Of a stretch of 64,000 nucleotides of DNA, positions 25,976 through 37,787 are shown piece after piece. Position numbers and translations under genes: made by a program. The first letter of the stretch is position 1. Every line of letters starts with the position of its first letter. The stretch spans positions 1 to 64,000 of the forward strand of contig NZ_JASZYR010000017.1 in the NCBI RefSeq assembly GCF_030316855.1. The letters are read 5' to 3'. The notes under the pieces are model-generated. The model ran no database searches. It worked only from the letters and a program-made list of their open reading frames with translations, and had not been told where the DNA came from. This DNA comes from Variovorax sp. J22P240. Its GTDB lineage: Bacteria; Pseudomonadota; Gammaproteobacteria; Burkholderiales; Burkholderiaceae_C.

Positions 25976-26533
25976 ATGGCGGAATGGGTCGCGCAATGGC
26001 ATGCCGAGCATGTCCGTTTCTCTCAGCTGCTGGACTTCCTGGATGCGCAGGTCGCTGAACTTCACGAAGGCGAAGACCCGGATCTGGGCGCCATGTGCGA
26101 CGTCGTGTCCTATCTCAGCGAGTTTGGCGACCGCTTTCACCATCCGCGCGAGGACGTCGCGTTTGCTCGCATGGTGGCGCGCGATCCGGCGCTGCGCCTG
26201 CCGGTCAACCGCTTGCTGCAGGAACACCGCGCGATCGCTTTCGCGGGCGAGCAACTCGTCGCGCTGCTGAGCGAGGCCATGGCCGAAGGCGTGGTCCTGC
26301 GTTCATCGATCGAAGCGTCGGCGGCCCTGTACCTGACCTACTACCGTCACCATCTCGCCACCGAGGAGCGGCAGATCGTCCCGATGGCCGCGCGCCTTCT
26401 CACCCCGCAGGACTGGGACGCCGTGGCGAGGTCGAATCCGTCGGGGTCGGACCCGGTGGCCGCGGCGGCGTGCAACGACGCGTACCGGGCGTTGCGCGAG
26501 CGGATGGCGACTCGGGCCACGACGACGCCGTGA
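25976..26533 (+). CDS. Hemerythrin HHE-domain protein (second type)
   Basis: The 185-residue protein carries hemerythrin ligands in the order WHAEHVRF, FHHPREDVAFARM, EHRAIAF and YYRHHLATEERQIVPMA, spaced as in a di-iron four-helix bundle. It resembles the YtfE/DcrH-like cytoplasmic domain proteins that sense or buffer oxygen or nitric oxide. A GGAGG-like ribosome site precedes the ATG. An FNR-like box lies about 64 bp upstream, and the convergent uspA has the same arrangement, which supports a role in low-oxygen or nitrosative stress. Confidence 0.9.
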   Translation: MAEWVAQWHAEHVRFSQLLDFLDAQVAELHEGEDPDLGAMCDVVSYLSEFGDRFHHPREDVAFARMVARDPALRLPVNRLLQEHRAIAFAGEQLVALLSEAMAEGVVLRSSIEASAALYLTYYRHHLATEERQIVPMAARLLTPQDWDAVARSNPSGSDPVAAAACNDAYRALRERMATRATTTP

Positions 26534-26595
26534 GGAGCGGCCGCCCGATGGTAGCCATCGGCGGCCGAGCGAGGAAGCAGTCGAAGCGCCGCAAC

Positions 26596-26715
26596 TCAGC
26601 GCTGCGAGACCTCGAACCAACCGATCCGCAGGCCCTGACCGCCCTCGCCCAGTCCCGCAGCCACCAGGATCACGGTCGCGAGCAGGGTCGCAGCGACGAA
26701 CAGGATCGCTCTCAT
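26596..26715 (-). CDS. Small membrane peptide downstream of uspA, 39 residues
   Basis: Reading leftward from the ATG at 26713-26715 gives a 39-residue peptide. It begins MRAILFVAATLLATVILVAA (one membrane helix or signal anchor) and ends GLRIGWFEVSQR before a TGA. The start lies one base after the stop of uspA (TGA-A-ATG), so translation is probably coupled. It is too short for usual gene callers. Its placement, clean hydrophobic helix and amphipathic tail support a real membrane peptide. Function unknown. Confidence 0.6.
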   Translation of the reverse strand: MRAILFVAATLLATVILVAAGLGEGGQGLRIGWFEVSQR

Positions 26716-26716
26716 T

Positions 26717-27139
26717 TCAGCGCACCAGCAAGACCGGCACCGCGCATTTCGCGAGCACCTTGGTCGCGACCGAGCCCAACACCAGGTTCTTCAGGGCGCC
26801 GACGCCGTGCGACCCCATGACCAGGAGGTCGAACTTTCCCGATTCGGCGTACGACGCGATCTCCTCGGCCGGATGGCCCACCTTGTGAACCGCCTTGGCG
26901 TGAATCCCGTGCTCCGCGAGGAGCGCGCGGACCGGTTCGAGAACGACCCGCGCATCATCTTCGTAGTAGCCATGGACGAGGTCCGGCCCGGCGAACGCAG
27001 CCGCCCGGTGCGGGACCGGGAGGACCGCGTAGAAGACCGTGAATGAATGGCCCGTCACCCACAAGTCCTTGTGTGCGCCGAGGTAGGAGATCATTCGTTT
27101 CGTGTAGTCGCTGCCATCGACGGCAAGAAGAATCTTCAT
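26717..27139 (-). CDS. Universal stress protein, UspA family
   Basis: The start MKILLAVDGSDYTKRMI is chosen because AGGAGA lies 6 bases upstream; earlier in-frame ATGs would take in the upstream FNR-like box. The 140-residue protein shows the UspA ATP-binding pattern: VDGSD at the first strand and the loop GSHGVGALKNLVLGSVA (G-2x-G-9x-G-S type) near the C-terminus. Such proteins aid survival under stress and are commonly FNR/ANR controlled. It is followed directly by the 39-residue peptide gene. Confidence 0.92.
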   Translation of the reverse strand: MKILLAVDGSDYTKRMISYLGAHKDLWVTGHSFTVFYAVLPVPHRAAAFAGPDLVHGYYEDDARVVLEPVRALLAEHGIHAKAVHKVGHPAEEIASYAESGKFDLLVMGSHGVGALKNLVLGSVATKVLAKCAVPVLLVR

Positions 27140-27200
27140 GGTGGTCTCCTGTCGAGAAGTCTGGATGACCCGATGTTCGTCGCTGCTTCGCCGGTCTGGT

Positions 27201-27214
27201 TTGAGCCAGATCAA
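27201..27214. promoter_or_regulatory. FNR/ANR-like site upstream of uspA
   Basis: TTGAGCCAGATCAA matches TTGAT-N4-ATCAA at 9 of 10 fixed bases. It ends 61 bp before the uspA ATG, a spacing compatible with activation from about -41. Confidence 0.65.
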
Positions 27215-27309
27215 GCTCTCGATGCGCCGGCCTGCCGATACTGAGCGGCGTCGCCACCGCCCATCTGCACCGCACCAGCGCCCTGGCCGCCACCATCGAA
27301 ACGACCTGC

Positions 27310-27939
27310 TTACAGAAGGCCTCGCAACTTCACGAACGCCAAGCCCGCCATGACGGCATCGTCCAGTGCATCGTGCGCACCGCGAAGCGGCAGCCCCAGG
27401 TCATTCATCATCGTCGCGAAGCGCAGGTCGATGGTGCCGCCGCGCAGGGGCGCGGGCAGCTGCCGGTTCTTGTAGTCGTAGTACATGGCCGACACCTCGA
27501 TCTTCGGCTGCGGCAATCGCAGGCCGAGCAAGGGCCAGATCTCGCGATTGAGCATGGCGACGTCGAACTCCAGGTAGTAGCCCACCAGCGGACGGCTGCC
27601 GATGAAGCCCATCAGCCGGCGCATCGCCTGCGCCGCATCGATGCCGAGCGCAACGTCCTGCTCGCGCAGGCGATGCACCCGCACATTGTCGGCCGTCATC
27701 GCCCGCTCGGGCCGCACCAGCAACTCCAGGCGCTCGCTGGTCAAAAGCCGGTTGTCGACGATGCGCACCGCGGCGATCGAGATGATGCGATCGTGGCGCA
27801 CGTCCAGCCCGGTGGTCTCGCAGTCGACCGTCACCCACTCGCCTTCGGGCGGCGCGTCGTACATGAACGCAAAGTGCGGGTCGGCCAGGTGATAGAGCAG
27901 CCATTGGCGGCGCAACGCACCCGCCCAACGCAACCTCAT
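27310..27939 (-). CDS. 3'-5' exonuclease of the DEDD (DnaQ/RNase T) superfamily
   Basis: The ATG at 27939 overlaps the stop of the DUF294 gene (ATGA). The 209-residue protein has Exo I (WVTVDCETTGLD), Exo II near VGYYLEFDVAMLN and Exo III (GAHDALDDAVMAGLAF), so all four acidic residues and the general-base His are present. The preceding HRLREQD matches the usual H-x-I/L linker. Many Burkholderiales have this gene as the last member of the acs/actP operon. The link to acetate metabolism is by position; nucleic-acid degradation or repair is the family role. Confidence 0.9.
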   Translation of the reverse strand: MRLRWAGALRRQWLLYHLADPHFAFMYDAPPEGEWVTVDCETTGLDVRHDRIISIAAVRIVDNRLLTSERLELLVRPERAMTADNVRVHRLREQDVALGIDAAQAMRRLMGFIGSRPLVGYYLEFDVAMLNREIWPLLGLRLPQPKIEVSAMYYDYKNRQLPAPLRGGTIDLRFATMMNDLGLPLRGAHDALDDAVMAGLAFVKLRGLL

Positions 27940-29756
27940 ACGCCCCCCAGGTGGAATTGATGCCGCACCAGCGCCTTGAAGCGCTTGACCACTGCGAGCG
28001 CATCCTTCAGCAGATCGCGCTCCAGGCTGCTCAAGCGTTCGACCCGCACGCTGCCGCTGACCGCTTGCCCGGCATCCCATTCGGCCAGGCCGGCCTTCAG
28101 CTTGAGTCCCATCAGGAAGTGAAGACTGTCGGCCAGGTCGTTGGCCAGTTCGGCCGGCAACCGGCCGTTGGCCACCAGTGCGTCGAGCCGCGCGGTCGTG
28201 CCCGTGGCCTGCACGTGATCGCGCAGTGCCAGGCTGCGCACGCCGTGCACGATCGGGAAGATGCCTGCCCTCTTCAGGTCGAGCGACTGCCGCTCGTGCT
28301 CGCCGAGAAGCAGCAGGCGGCTCCACCATCCGCTCGGCGCGTCGGGGAACAGATCGACGGCCGCCGCAAATTGTCCGAGCAGCGCGTCATTGGCCACCAC
28401 GAGACGATCGATCTCGGCGCGCACTTCGCCGAGCAGCGAAGCGTCGCCGGCGACGGCGTGGGCATCGATGAAGGTGGCCAGCGCCATCAGTCCTTCGGCA
28501 TCGGGCAGGAGCAGCCAGCGCCGGACCAGGGCGCGGAAATCGCTCGCGCCGTGCCGCCAGGCCGGGTTGCTGACCATGATCCCCCCGGGGCACTCGGGGT
28601 AGCCGAAGTCGCGCAGCGCTGCCGAGAAGCGCAGGCAGGTCGATTCGACGACGGCATCGCTGACCGGCGTGCCGTCCCGCAGGATCAGCCCATTGTCCTG
28701 GTCGGTCTTGAGCAATTGCTCGCCGCGTCCCTCGCTGCCCATGACGAACAGGCAACTGTCGGCCAGCAGCTCAGGGGGCGCGATCAGTTGCCAGGCTCGC
28801 TCGAACAGCTTGGCGTTCAGCGCCTGCACCAGCCTGCCGATCTGGCCGACGCGCGTCCCGCCGCGGTACAGCAATGCGATGAAGTCCGTGATCTTCCCGG
28901 CCTCGGAGCGCAACTCGTCGAGACTCTGCGCGCGCACGACCCGCACGGTGATCAGGTACGAATGGTTCGACAGGAAGCTCAACAGATCGAGTTGCTCCAG
29001 CAAGCCCACAACGCGCGAGCCATCGGCCACCACGAGCCGGTGGACCTGATGCCGGATCATCAACGCCAGCGCGTCGAACAGGGGCGCATCCGGCGCGATG
29101 CTCACCAGCGCGAAGGTGGCCAGCTCGCGGACCGGCCGCCGGTCCAGCGGCTGGCCCTCGACCACTGCGCGCTGCAGGCCCGTGTTGGTGAAGATGCCGA
29201 GCCGCTCGCCGTCGCGGACCAGCACGCTGCTCGAATGCTCGGCGTGCATCAGCCGGGCCACGGTCACGATGTCGGCGGCTCCGTCCACGACGTGCGCCGG
29301 TCGCAGGAATGCTTGCTCGACCCGCGACATCGTCAGCGCATGCATCTCGCGCTGCTCGTGGCGCTGCGCCAGGGTCTCGAGCTTGTTCGACAGGTCCGCG
29401 AACAGGAGCGAGCCGAAGGTCGCGTTGCGGGCGATCAGGGCCATGACGGCGGCCTTGGCCAGCAGGTAGGCGACCACCTCCTCGGCGGCCACGAACCGGC
29501 TGCCGGCGCGCCCGGCCATCAGCGAACGGCCGTCGAAGCAATCGTTGGGCCCGTAGCCTGCCACCGCCTCGCCCGCGTCCAACTGCGAGACGTGGCCCTT
29601 GATGATGACGAAGAGGTGCGCGGGTTCGACGCCCGGCTCCAGCAGCGCCTCACCCTCGCGAAAGTAGGCGATGTCGACGTGGTCCCGCACCAGCTTGCGC
29701 TCGTCCTCGTCCAGGCAGTCGAAGGGCGAGGCCGAGAAGTCGAAGGCGTTGGGCAT
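27936..29756 (-). CDS. Cyclic-nucleotide-binding/CBS/DUF294 nucleotidyltransferase-like protein
   Basis: The 606 residues hold a cNMP-binding-like domain (about 10-125: FREGEALLEPGVEPAHLFVI), a CBS pair (about 150-275), a DUF294 nucleotidyltransferase-like domain with GSEGRGEQLLKTDQDNGL (about 345-365) and a C-terminal helical DUF294_C domain (about 470-600). The nucleotidyltransferase motif G-S-x-G-R-x-E and the D-x-D in TDQDNG are intact. Family members are GlnD-like and probably regulate by nucleotide signals. It sits between actP and the exonuclease gene, fitting a role as a sensor or regulator of acetate uptake. Confidence 0.9.
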   Translation of the reverse strand: MPNAFDFSASPFDCLDEDERKLVRDHVDIAYFREGEALLEPGVEPAHLFVIIKGHVSQLDAGEAVAGYGPNDCFDGRSLMAGRAGSRFVAAEEVVAYLLAKAAVMALIARNATFGSLLFADLSNKLETLAQRHEQREMHALTMSRVEQAFLRPAHVVDGAADIVTVARLMHAEHSSSVLVRDGERLGIFTNTGLQRAVVEGQPLDRRPVRELATFALVSIAPDAPLFDALALMIRHQVHRLVVADGSRVVGLLEQLDLLSFLSNHSYLITVRVVRAQSLDELRSEAGKITDFIALLYRGGTRVGQIGRLVQALNAKLFERAWQLIAPPELLADSCLFVMGSEGRGEQLLKTDQDNGLILRDGTPVSDAVVESTCLRFSAALRDFGYPECPGGIMVSNPAWRHGASDFRALVRRWLLLPDAEGLMALATFIDAHAVAGDASLLGEVRAEIDRLVVANDALLGQFAAAVDLFPDAPSGWWSRLLLLGEHERQSLDLKRAGIFPIVHGVRSLALRDHVQATGTTARLDALVANGRLPAELANDLADSLHFLMGLKLKAGLAEWDAGQAVSGSVRVERLSSLERDLLKDALAVVKRFKALVRHQFHLGGV

Positions 29757-29777
29757 GGCCGCTCGATGCGAAGGGCC

Positions 29778-31499
29778 TCAGTGTCCGGATGCACCCTCCG
29801 CGCCGATGCCGGTCTCCGAACGCACCTGCTGCGCAAGGAATCCCGCCCGGTCCTTGGCCGCGCGCGGGCTCTTGTCGAGGATCGAGAACAGCCAGATTCC
29901 GACGAAGCCGATGGTCATGGAGAACAGCGCCGGCGACTGGTAGGGGAACAGGGCCGAGCCCTTGGGGTTGCCCAGCGTCGCCTCCCACACGGCCGGCGAC
30001 ACCACCGTCAGCACCACCGAGGAGACGAGCCCGAGAAACCCGCCGATGACCGCGCCGCGCGTGGTGCAGTCCTTCCACAGCACCGACATCAGCAGCACGG
30101 GGAAATTGGCAGACGCGGCGATCGCAAAAGCCAGACTCACCATGAACGCGATGTTCTGCTTCTCGAACACGATCCCGAGCACGACCGCGACGACGCCCAG
30201 TGCGACCGTCGTGATGCGCGACACCTTCAGCTCGGCCACGCTGTCCGCCTTGCCCTTCTTGAACACGGTGGCATACAGGTCGTGCGACACCGCCGATGCA
30301 CCGGACAGGGTGAGGCCCGCCACCACGGCCAGGATGGTCGCGAAGGCCACTGCCGAGATGAAGCCGAGGAACACGTTGCCGCCCACCGCCTTGGCCAGGT
30401 GGACCGCCGCCATGTTGCCGCCGCCGAGCAGGCCCCCCTTGGGGTCGAGGAACTGCGGATCGGTCAGCACGAAGGTGATCGCGCCGAAACCGATGATGAA
30501 GGTCAGCACGTAGAAGTAGCCGATCCAGGTGGTCGCCCACAGCACGGACTTGCGCGCCTCCTTGGCGTTGGGCACCGTGAAGAAGCGCATCAGGATGTGC
30601 GGCAGCCCGGCCGTGCCGAACATCAGCGCCATGCCGAAGCTGATCGCCGAGATCGGATCCTTGATGAAGCCGCCCGGCCCCATGATCGAGAAGCCTTCCG
30701 CGGCAGCGGCCTCGGGCGGCTTGCCCGCGGCGGTCGCTATGGCCGTCTTCACTTCAACCGCCTTCGCGAACATCGCTTCGGGGCTGAAGCCGAAGTTCCA
30801 CAGCACCATGAAGGCCATGAAGGTCGCGCCCGCGAGCAGCAGGCAGGCCTTGATGATCTGCACCCAGGTGGTCGCGGTCATGCCACCGAACAGCACGTAC
30901 ACCATCATCAGCGCGCCGACTATGACGACCGCGATCCAGTACTCCAGCCCGAACAGCAGCTTGATGAGCTGCCCCGCGCCGACCATCTGCGCGATCAGGT
31001 AGAAGGCCACGACCACCAGCGTGCCCGACGCCGCGAACACGCGCACCGGCGTCTGCTCGAAGCGGAAGGCCGCGACATCGGCAAAGGTGAACTTGCCCAG
31101 GTTGCGCAGCCGCTCCGCCAGCAGGAAGGTCACCACCGGCCAGCCGACCAGGAAGCCGATCGAATAGATCAGGCCATCGAAGCCGCCGACCATCACCGCC
31201 GCCGAGATGCCGAGGAACGAGGCGGCCGACATGTAGTCGCCCGCGATTGCCATGCCGTTCTGGAAGCCGGTGATGCCGCCGCCGGCGGTGTAGAAGTCGG
31301 CCGCGCTCTTGGTCTTGGCCGCGGCCCACTTGGTGATGAAGAGCGTGCCGACGACAAAGGCGGCAAACATGCCGATCGCCGTCCAATTGGTGGCCTGCTT
31401 TTCCATCTGGCCGAGATCGGCGCCCGCGGCCTGCGCGGCTTGCGCTGCCGCCAGCAGGACCATCAGCCCCAGCGCCTTCGCAACGAGGGAGCGGCTCAT
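29778..31499 (-). CDS. actP: Cation/acetate symporter ActP
   Basis: The start overlaps the stop of the DUF485 gene by ATGA. The 573-residue protein has a cleavable-looking N-terminal segment (to about residue 26) and then about 13 membrane helices of the sodium:solute symporter family. Diagnostic stretches are YTAGGGITGFQNGMAIAGDY, MSAASFLGISAAVM and GLTLSGASAVSHDLYATV. A hydrophilic loop at about 230-255 (KAVEVKTAIATAAGKPPEAA) is a local feature. It imports acetate and similar short carboxylates with sodium or protons, feeding Acs encoded upstream in the same operon. Confidence 0.93.
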   Translation of the reverse strand: MSRSLVAKALGLMVLLAAAQAAQAAGADLGQMEKQATNWTAIGMFAAFVVGTLFITKWAAAKTKSAADFYTAGGGITGFQNGMAIAGDYMSAASFLGISAAVMVGGFDGLIYSIGFLVGWPVVTFLLAERLRNLGKFTFADVAAFRFEQTPVRVFAASGTLVVVAFYLIAQMVGAGQLIKLLFGLEYWIAVVIVGALMMVYVLFGGMTATTWVQIIKACLLLAGATFMAFMVLWNFGFSPEAMFAKAVEVKTAIATAAGKPPEAAAAEGFSIMGPGGFIKDPISAISFGMALMFGTAGLPHILMRFFTVPNAKEARKSVLWATTWIGYFYVLTFIIGFGAITFVLTDPQFLDPKGGLLGGGNMAAVHLAKAVGGNVFLGFISAVAFATILAVVAGLTLSGASAVSHDLYATVFKKGKADSVAELKVSRITTVALGVVAVVLGIVFEKQNIAFMVSLAFAIAASANFPVLLMSVLWKDCTTRGAVIGGFLGLVSSVVLTVVSPAVWEATLGNPKGSALFPYQSPALFSMTIGFVGIWLFSILDKSPRAAKDRAGFLAQQVRSETGIGAEGASGH

Positions 31500-31804
31500 T
31501 TCAGGACCGCCTTGGCGATCTCGTCCGTCAGCCTGTCGTACTCGCCATTGGCGCGGTGGACGTAGATGCCCGTGATGACGATGGTGAAAACAATGACCCC
31601 GAGCCCGAGCGGCATGCCGATCGTCGTGACGCCACTGCCCAGCCGGGTCGCGAGGAAGGGCTTGTCGAAGGCCACCAGCAGGATGAAGCCGTAGTACACG
31701 ACCATCATCGCCGCGGTCAGCCACCAGCCGAAGCGCGAGCGCTTCGACTTCAGCGCCTGGTAGTTCGGGTCGCGCAGGATCCTCGATGTCAGATCGTTTT
31801 CCAC
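31496..31804 (-). CDS. DUF485 (YjcH-like) membrane protein
   Basis: The 102-residue protein contains two membrane helices, about 26-47 (WWLTAAMMVVYYGFILLVAF) and 60-82, with the family's motif RSRFGWWLTAAMMV before helix 1 and a charged C-terminal helix (ANGEYDRLTDEIAKAV). In many proteobacteria it is always found between acs and actP and may assist the symporter. It starts 2 bp after the acs stop and overlaps actP by 4 bases, so the three are coupled. Confidence 0.92.
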   Translation of the reverse strand: MENDLTSRILRDPNYQALKSKRSRFGWWLTAAMMVVYYGFILLVAFDKPFLATRLGSGVTTIGMPLGLGVIVFTIVITGIYVHRANGEYDRLTDEIAKAVLK

Positions 31805-31806
31805 TG

Positions 31807-33771
<1,965 letters not shown>

Positions 33772-33777
33772 TGATAT

Positions 33778-33783
33778 CTCCTT
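33778..33783 (-). promoter_or_regulatory. Ribosome site that fixes the GTG start of acs
   Basis: AAGGAG on the minus strand stands 6 bases before the GTG at 33771. The nearest upstream in-frame ATG (about 33792) lies before this site, so it is not the start. Confidence 0.7.
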
Positions 33784-34008
33784 TGCATGCATGCCGACAG
33801 CCCTACCCTGCGCGCATCGTGTGTTCGAGTCTGTGCGGTAGCACACCAACAGCGGACAGCTGCGTCGGCACGTGTCGTCGGCTGCAGGGACATGCCTTGG
33901 GGATGGGGCGACACGATTCTCGATCCCCGCATCCGGCCGCAGGGGGGCATGCAAACATTCGTCACATTGCACGTCCTTCGTCGCGCAGAGCGAATCCCCG
34001 CCGGCGTT

Positions 34009-34751
<743 letters not shown>

Positions 34752-34755
<4 letters not shown>

Positions 34756-36737
34756 GAGCGCGCCTCCTCGATTGCCGACGCCAACCGGGCCGCCGTGAAG
34801 GGCTTGGTCAGCCATGGGACGCCCGGCACCATGCGGTCTGCGGCCACGTTGCCGCTCATCAGGACCACGGCGCGCGCCAGATGCAGCTCACGTGCCGTTC
34901 GCGCGACCTCGCAGCCATCGACGCCGCCCGGCATGGACACATCCGACACCAGCAGCGCGATGTCGGGTGTCTGCCGCAGCAAGGCCAGCGCCCCCGCGCC
35001 GTCGCTGGCCTCGAGCACGGCATAGCCCAGGTCGAGCAGGTCACGACGAACGACCCGGCGCACCTGAGCGTCGTCGTCCACCAGCAGCGCCAGTCCGCGC
35101 TGGCCTGGCAACGCCGGCCCAGCGGCGGGCAGGGGCCGACTCTCGCCGGCGTGGCCCGCGGCCGCCGGCAGCCACAGCGAGATGGTCGTGCCACGACCCG
35201 GCGCGCTCCGCACGTCGATGGCGCCGCCCGACTGCTTGATGAAGCCGTAGACCATCGCCATGCCGAGCCCCGTGCCGCTGCCCGGTTGCTTGGTGGTGAA
35301 GAAGGGCTCGAACATGTGTGCCAACGTGTGCTCGTCCATGCCAGCGCCGTCATCCTGGACGTCGATGCGCACGCAGTCGCCGGGCGAGGTCTGCAGCATC
35401 GTGGCCGCGTTTGCGTCGAGCACCGCGGGGCACGCGCGAAGGGTGATGCGCCCGTGCGACGCTATGGCATCACGCGCATTGAGGATCATGTTGATGAGCG
35501 CCTGCTCGAGTTGGCCGCCATCGATCCAGGCCCTGGGCCCCGGCGCACCGGCGCCGGCGGTGCCGACCGCAAGCTCGATGCGCTCCGGCAAGGAGTGCCT
35601 GAGCAGGCTCTCGGCCGCGCGCAACACGGTCCCCACGTCGACCGCGCCGGCTTTCAGCGGCTGGCGGCGCGCGAAGCGCATCAATCCTTCCACCAGGCCC
35701 GCGCCGCGGCGCGCTGCATCGAGCGCCGGCTGGATGTATTCGGGCACGATCGGATCATCGGGCTGCGCCGCCTTCAAGGCGGCGAGATTCCCGATCACGA
35801 CCGTCAGGATGTTGTTGAAATCGTGCGCCAGGCCGCCGGTCAAGTGGCCCAACGCCTCGAGCTTCTGGGCGCGCGCGATCAGCTCCTGGGATCGCCTCTG
35901 CCCGGTGATGTCGAAGGTCAGTTCGAAGCAGCCGGCCACCGTCCCGTCGCCCGCACGCTCGGGGACGAGCGAGGTGCGCACCCAGCGCCGCTCGCCGGTG
36001 TGGATGACCAGTTCGTATTCGAAGTCCACCGATTCGCCGGCCACGGCCCGCCTCACATTCGGCTTGACCAGCGCATAGACCTCGTCGCCCAGAAAGGCGC
36101 GCGCACTGACGCCTTCCGGACGCGAAGTGTCGGTGCGAAACCAATCGTGGTAGCCACGGTTGAGATAGCGATAGACCCGCCGCCGGTCGAAGTAGGCCAC
36201 CAACGCCGGAATCGAGTCCATCACCAGTCGCACTCGCTGCTCGCTGCTCACCAGTTCGGCGGTCCGTGCCGCGACACGACTCTCGAGATCGGCGTTCTGT
36301 TCGCGGATCGTGCGCTCGGCGCGACGCTGCGCGGTGACGTCGGAATAGAGCGTGACGAACCCGTGGCCCGGCAGCGGCTCCCCGTGGATGTGCAGCACGC
36401 GCCCGTCGGGACGGGTCCGCTCGATGTCGTGCGGCTCGAAAGTGCGCGCCGCAGCCACCCGCTCGGCCACCAGCGCCTCCGGCTCGCCCGCCCCGTATTC
36501 GCCGCGCCGTGCGTTGTAGCGTATGAACGTCTCGAACGGGGTGCCGACGTGCGCCATGCCCTCCGGAAAATCGAGCAGCCGCTCGTAGGCGCGATTCCAT
36601 GCGACGAGCCGCAGGTCGGCATCGAAGATCGAAAGCCCCTGGTCGAGCAGGTCCAGCCCGGCCTGGAGGGTCTGATACCGCCCCAGCGGGGCTGCATTCG
36701 GGGCGGCAGCGGCGTCGTCTCTCAAAGCGTCTCCCAC
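34752..36737 (-). CDS. Hybrid PAS sensor histidine kinase with C-terminal receiver
   Basis: The 661 residues have PAS 1 (about 22-135, LDQGLSIFDADLRLVAWNRA), a short coiled coil (about 140-168), PAS 2 (about 170-285), HisKA with His at about 305 in GGLAHDFNNIL, HATPase (about 415-535, INMILNARDAI, DDGAGM, GSGTGLGMAMVYGF) and a receiver from about 548 (LLVDDDAQVRR, Asp in LLVSDVSMPGG). No membrane helix is visible, so it is a cytoplasmic sensor. The H-x-FNN type kinase domain and C-terminal receiver suggest that phosphate may be drained or relayed before reaching the OmpR-type partner. Confidence 0.93.
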
Positions 36738-36878
36738 GGGCTCGCGTCACGGGATCGTTCCCACGCACTTTATAGCTTGGGGAGGGCTGAGCGAGCTTGA
36801 TCGGGCGCAAGCATTCGATGGATGTCGCGTTGATCGCGAGCGATCGATGGTGGAGCGCCTGGGGCCGAGGCGGAGTTT

Positions 36879-37787
36879 TCAGTTTGCGGCCCGGCGCTTG
36901 CCGAGCGCGTGCAAGCGAGCGGGCAACTCGCCGGCCAACTCGCGCGCCAGGTACCCCAGAGGACCGTGCGAGCGCGACAGTGCCGCTCCGGCGCTGGCGT
37001 GGGCCACGACACCCCAGGCGCACGCCGCCAGGGGTGGCAGCCCGCGCGCGGCCAAACCACCCATCAACCCTGCCAGCGTGTCGCCGGAGCCAGACGTTGC
37101 CAGTCCGGCCGATCCACCATCGAACTGCCACAGGCCGCCGTCCGGCGAAGCAATGATGGTGCTTCCCCCCTTCAGCGCCACGCACGCGTTCCAGCGGGTC
37201 GCGGCCTCGCGCGCCGCGCCGACCGGATCCTCGCAGACCGCCTCCTTGGTGCTTCCGCTCAGGTAGGCCATTTCTCCGGCATGCGGCGTCAGCACCGCCG
37301 GCTGGTCCACCGCACCGGTGCGCACCAGCGACATGGCCAACGCGTCCAGCACCACCGTCGCGTGGCCGAACAGCGGCATCAGCGCACGGACGAAGCCGAC
37401 GACAGCGCGTTCCTGTTGCATGCCGGGTCCGACGACCAGGGCGCTGACGAGGTGCGCGGTCGCCGCAAGCGACTCGGTCCCGCGCACGAGCAGCCCACCA
37501 CTGCGGGCCTGCGGAAGGCCGATCACGCGCGACTCGGGAATCGCGAACGCCAGCCCCTGCGCGATGGCTGCCGGTGCCGCGATCGTGAGTTTTCCGGCGC
37601 CCGCCCGCAGTGCCGCCACCGCGGCCAGCAGTGCCGCACCCGGCATCTCGTCGCTGCCCGCGACCACCAGCACATGGCCGCGAACCTCCTTGTCCGCGTC
37701 TTCGGGCGGTTTCGGCAACGGCCAGCGGGCCAGCACGGCGGGTGTCAGGCGCCCTGGACGAGAAGCTGCTCTTCCCATTGCCGTCAA
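36879..37787 (-). CDS. nnrD: ADP/ATP-dependent NAD(P)H-hydrate dehydratase
   Basis: This corresponds to the C-terminal (NnrD) half of YjeF. Recognisable segments are GHVLVVAGSDEMPGAALLAA, ALVVGPGM, VVLDALAMSL, AVLTPHAGEMAYL, CVALKGGSTIIASPDGGLW and GLATSGSGDTLAGLMGGLAA (the nucleotide-binding GSGDTL). It repairs hydrated NADH and NADPH. The epimerase half (NnrE) is absent here, so it is a stand-alone dehydratase with 302 residues. The ATG at 37787 overlaps the stop of the upstream phosphatase gene, fixing the start. Confidence 0.92.
   Translation of the reverse strand: MTAMGRAASRPGRLTPAVLARWPLPKPPEDADKEVRGHVLVVAGSDEMPGAALLAAVAALRAGAGKLTIAAPAAIAQGLAFAIPESRVIGLPQARSGGLLVRGTESLAATAHLVSALVVGPGMQQERAVVGFVRALMPLFGHATVVLDALAMSLVRTGAVDQPAVLTPHAGEMAYLSGSTKEAVCEDPVGAAREAATRWNACVALKGGSTIIASPDGGLWQFDGGSAGLATSGSGDTLAGLMGGLAARGLPPLAACAWGVVAHASAGAALSRSHGPLGYLARELAGELPARLHALGKRRAAN

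Noticed and set aside
27951..31565. A 1204-codon open frame on the plus strand
   Set aside because: It is antisense to the DUF294 and actP genes, whose protein families are clear, and its composition (His, Arg, Gln) is typical of a shadow frame.
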